Origin: Euryarchaeota archaeon Ods04
GTDB taxonomy: Archaea > Halobacteriota > Halobacteria > Halobacteriales > Halorutilaceae
Length of the DNA: 6,614 nt
Direction: 5' to 3'
NCBI GenBank assembly: GCA_028751055.1
Contig: JAQZDD010000059.1
Location: 1-6,614 of the forward strand
Both the position numbers and the translations under genes were made by a program. A model generated the notes under the pieces. The model was not told the DNA's origin. It saw only the letters and a program-made list of their open reading frames with translations, and did not search any database. Shown here one piece after another: positions 5,872 to 6,614 of the stretch. The first letter of the stretch is position 1; the number at the start of each line of letters is the position of its first letter.

Positions 5872-6614
5872 ATGGTAGAGACGGCTACTGCTCTGCTCTC
5901 AGTCGGACTTCTGACCGCTGTCTTCGTCGCTGTCAACATCGGCGGCTCTTCGACAGGCGTCTGTTTCGGTCCCGCGGTCGGTAGCGACCTGCTCTCGATG
6001 CGCCAAGGTGCCGCACTCATGGCGTTCTTCGCCTTCCTTGGCGGCGTGACGATAGGTCCCAACGTCGTCGACACGATGGGTCGTGGTCTCGTGCCGCCCG
6101 AAAACTTCACGCTTGCCGCGTCGATAGCCGTCCTTCTGTTCACGGGCATCGGACTCGTACTCAGCAACTACCTCCGAATATCGGCGAGCACGAGTCAGAT
6201 AGCAGTCGTCGCTATCGCAGGCATGGGCGTCGCGCTCGGTGTCCTCAACTGGGGTACGTTCGGTATCATACTCACGTGGTGGATACTCTCCGCAATCATC
6301 GCTTTCTGGATATGCGTCGTCATCGGACGTTACTTCTACGACGACATCGTGCGGTGGCTTGACTTCGGGGAGGAAGGCGAGAAGAGCCTGTTCGCAAAGG
6401 TCTTAGTCGTCGGCGTCGCGTGCTACATGGCTTTCAGCGCGGGTGCGTCGAACGTCGCAAACGCCGTCGCGCCTCTCGTGGGTAGCGACGCCGTTGCGAT
6501 GCTCCCCGCAGTCGTCCTTGCCGGAGCGGCTATCGGCGCTGGTGCCTTCTTCATAGGTCCACGTACGATGGACACCATCGGTAACAAGATAACCGACATG
6601 TCGCTCGAAACCGC
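5872..6614 (+). CDS. PiT-family inorganic phosphate permease (3' end outside window)
   Basis: Polytopic membrane carrier of the PiT/PHO4 family, which imports inorganic phosphate using a Na+ or H+ gradient. Some members carry sulfate instead, so the anion is inferred. About 247 codons are present before the window ends; family members usually have roughly 330-420 residues, so the C-terminal part is missing. Both halves of the internally duplicated PiT signature are visible. The first is the divergent haloarchaeal form VNIGGSSTGVCFGPAVGS at 21-38. The second is FSAGASNVANAVAPLVGS at 188-205. Each is followed by a Gly-rich hydrophobic segment and a matching GP-x(3-4)-DTMG/GPRTMDTIG motif, which underlines the duplication. 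The start is set by an adjacent GAGGAGG and by direct abutment to the previous stop codon. Instead of a PhoU/DUF47 partner, the upstream coupled gene is the membrane-anchored helical-repeat protein. Confidence 0.9.
   Translation, partial: MVETATALLSVGLLTAVFVAVNIGGSSTGVCFGPAVGSDLLSMRQGAALMAFFAFLGGVTIGPNVVDTMGRGLVPPENFTLAASIAVLLFTGIGLVLSNYLRISASTSQIAVVAIAGMGVALGVLNWGTFGIILTWWILSAIIAFWICVVIGRYFYDDIVRWLDFGEEGEKSLFAKVLVVGVACYMAFSAGASNVANAVAPLVGSDAVAMLPAVVLAGAAIGAGAFFIGPRTMDTIGNKITDMSLET

Noticed and set aside
4716..6167. Long antisense open frame (483 codons) opposite the helical-repeat gene
   Set aside because: Its Ser/Phe/Thr-rich low-complexity product is the reverse reading of GAG/GAA/AAG/GTC codons. 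It also runs antisense into the clearly real permease gene and has no domain or ribosome site.

Overview
The window looks like chromosomal DNA from a haloarchaeon or a close halophilic euryarchaeal relative. The evidence is the very acidic soluble proteins, an archaeal-type alanyl-tRNA synthetase with haloarchaeal-style sequence blocks (e.g. the stretches around [12 protein letters not shown] and [10 protein letters not shown]), an archaeal PiT-type permease, and GGAGG-type ribosome sites next to TATA-like promoters. Base composition is only moderately GC-rich for a haloarchaeon and ATA is used often for Ile, so a less typical or deep-branching lineage is possible. Species cannot be named from this sequence.

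Layout: (1) 45-3962, plus strand: alaS followed 3 nt later by thrC, a tight two-gene unit (protein synthesis and threonine biosynthesis). A palindrome overlaps the probable alaS promoter. (2) 3968-4525, minus strand: an unrecognised four-helix membrane protein that converges on thrC. An 8-bp-stem hairpin covers both stop codons. (3) 4526-4689: a 164-bp AT-rich divergent promoter region with TATA-like boxes and a 13-bp palindrome just before the next start codon. (4) 4690-5871, plus strand: a membrane-anchored protein with an extraordinary Glu/Lys-rich helical tail whose small hydrophobic residues fall at exactly every fourth position. (5) 5872-window end, plus strand: a PiT-family inorganic phosphate (or related anion) permease, cut by the window edge, whose ATG directly abuts the stop codon of gene 4.

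The most unusual observations are two. First, the 4-residue periodic helical protein is apparently translationally coupled to the permease. Second, specific 4-bp palindromes are depleted across the whole window: no GGCC at all, one GATC and three CTAG. Synonymous codons appear to be chosen by the preceding base so as to avoid these words. The five genes do not form one pathway. alaS-thrC is housekeeping, while the helical protein and permease form a separate membrane unit.
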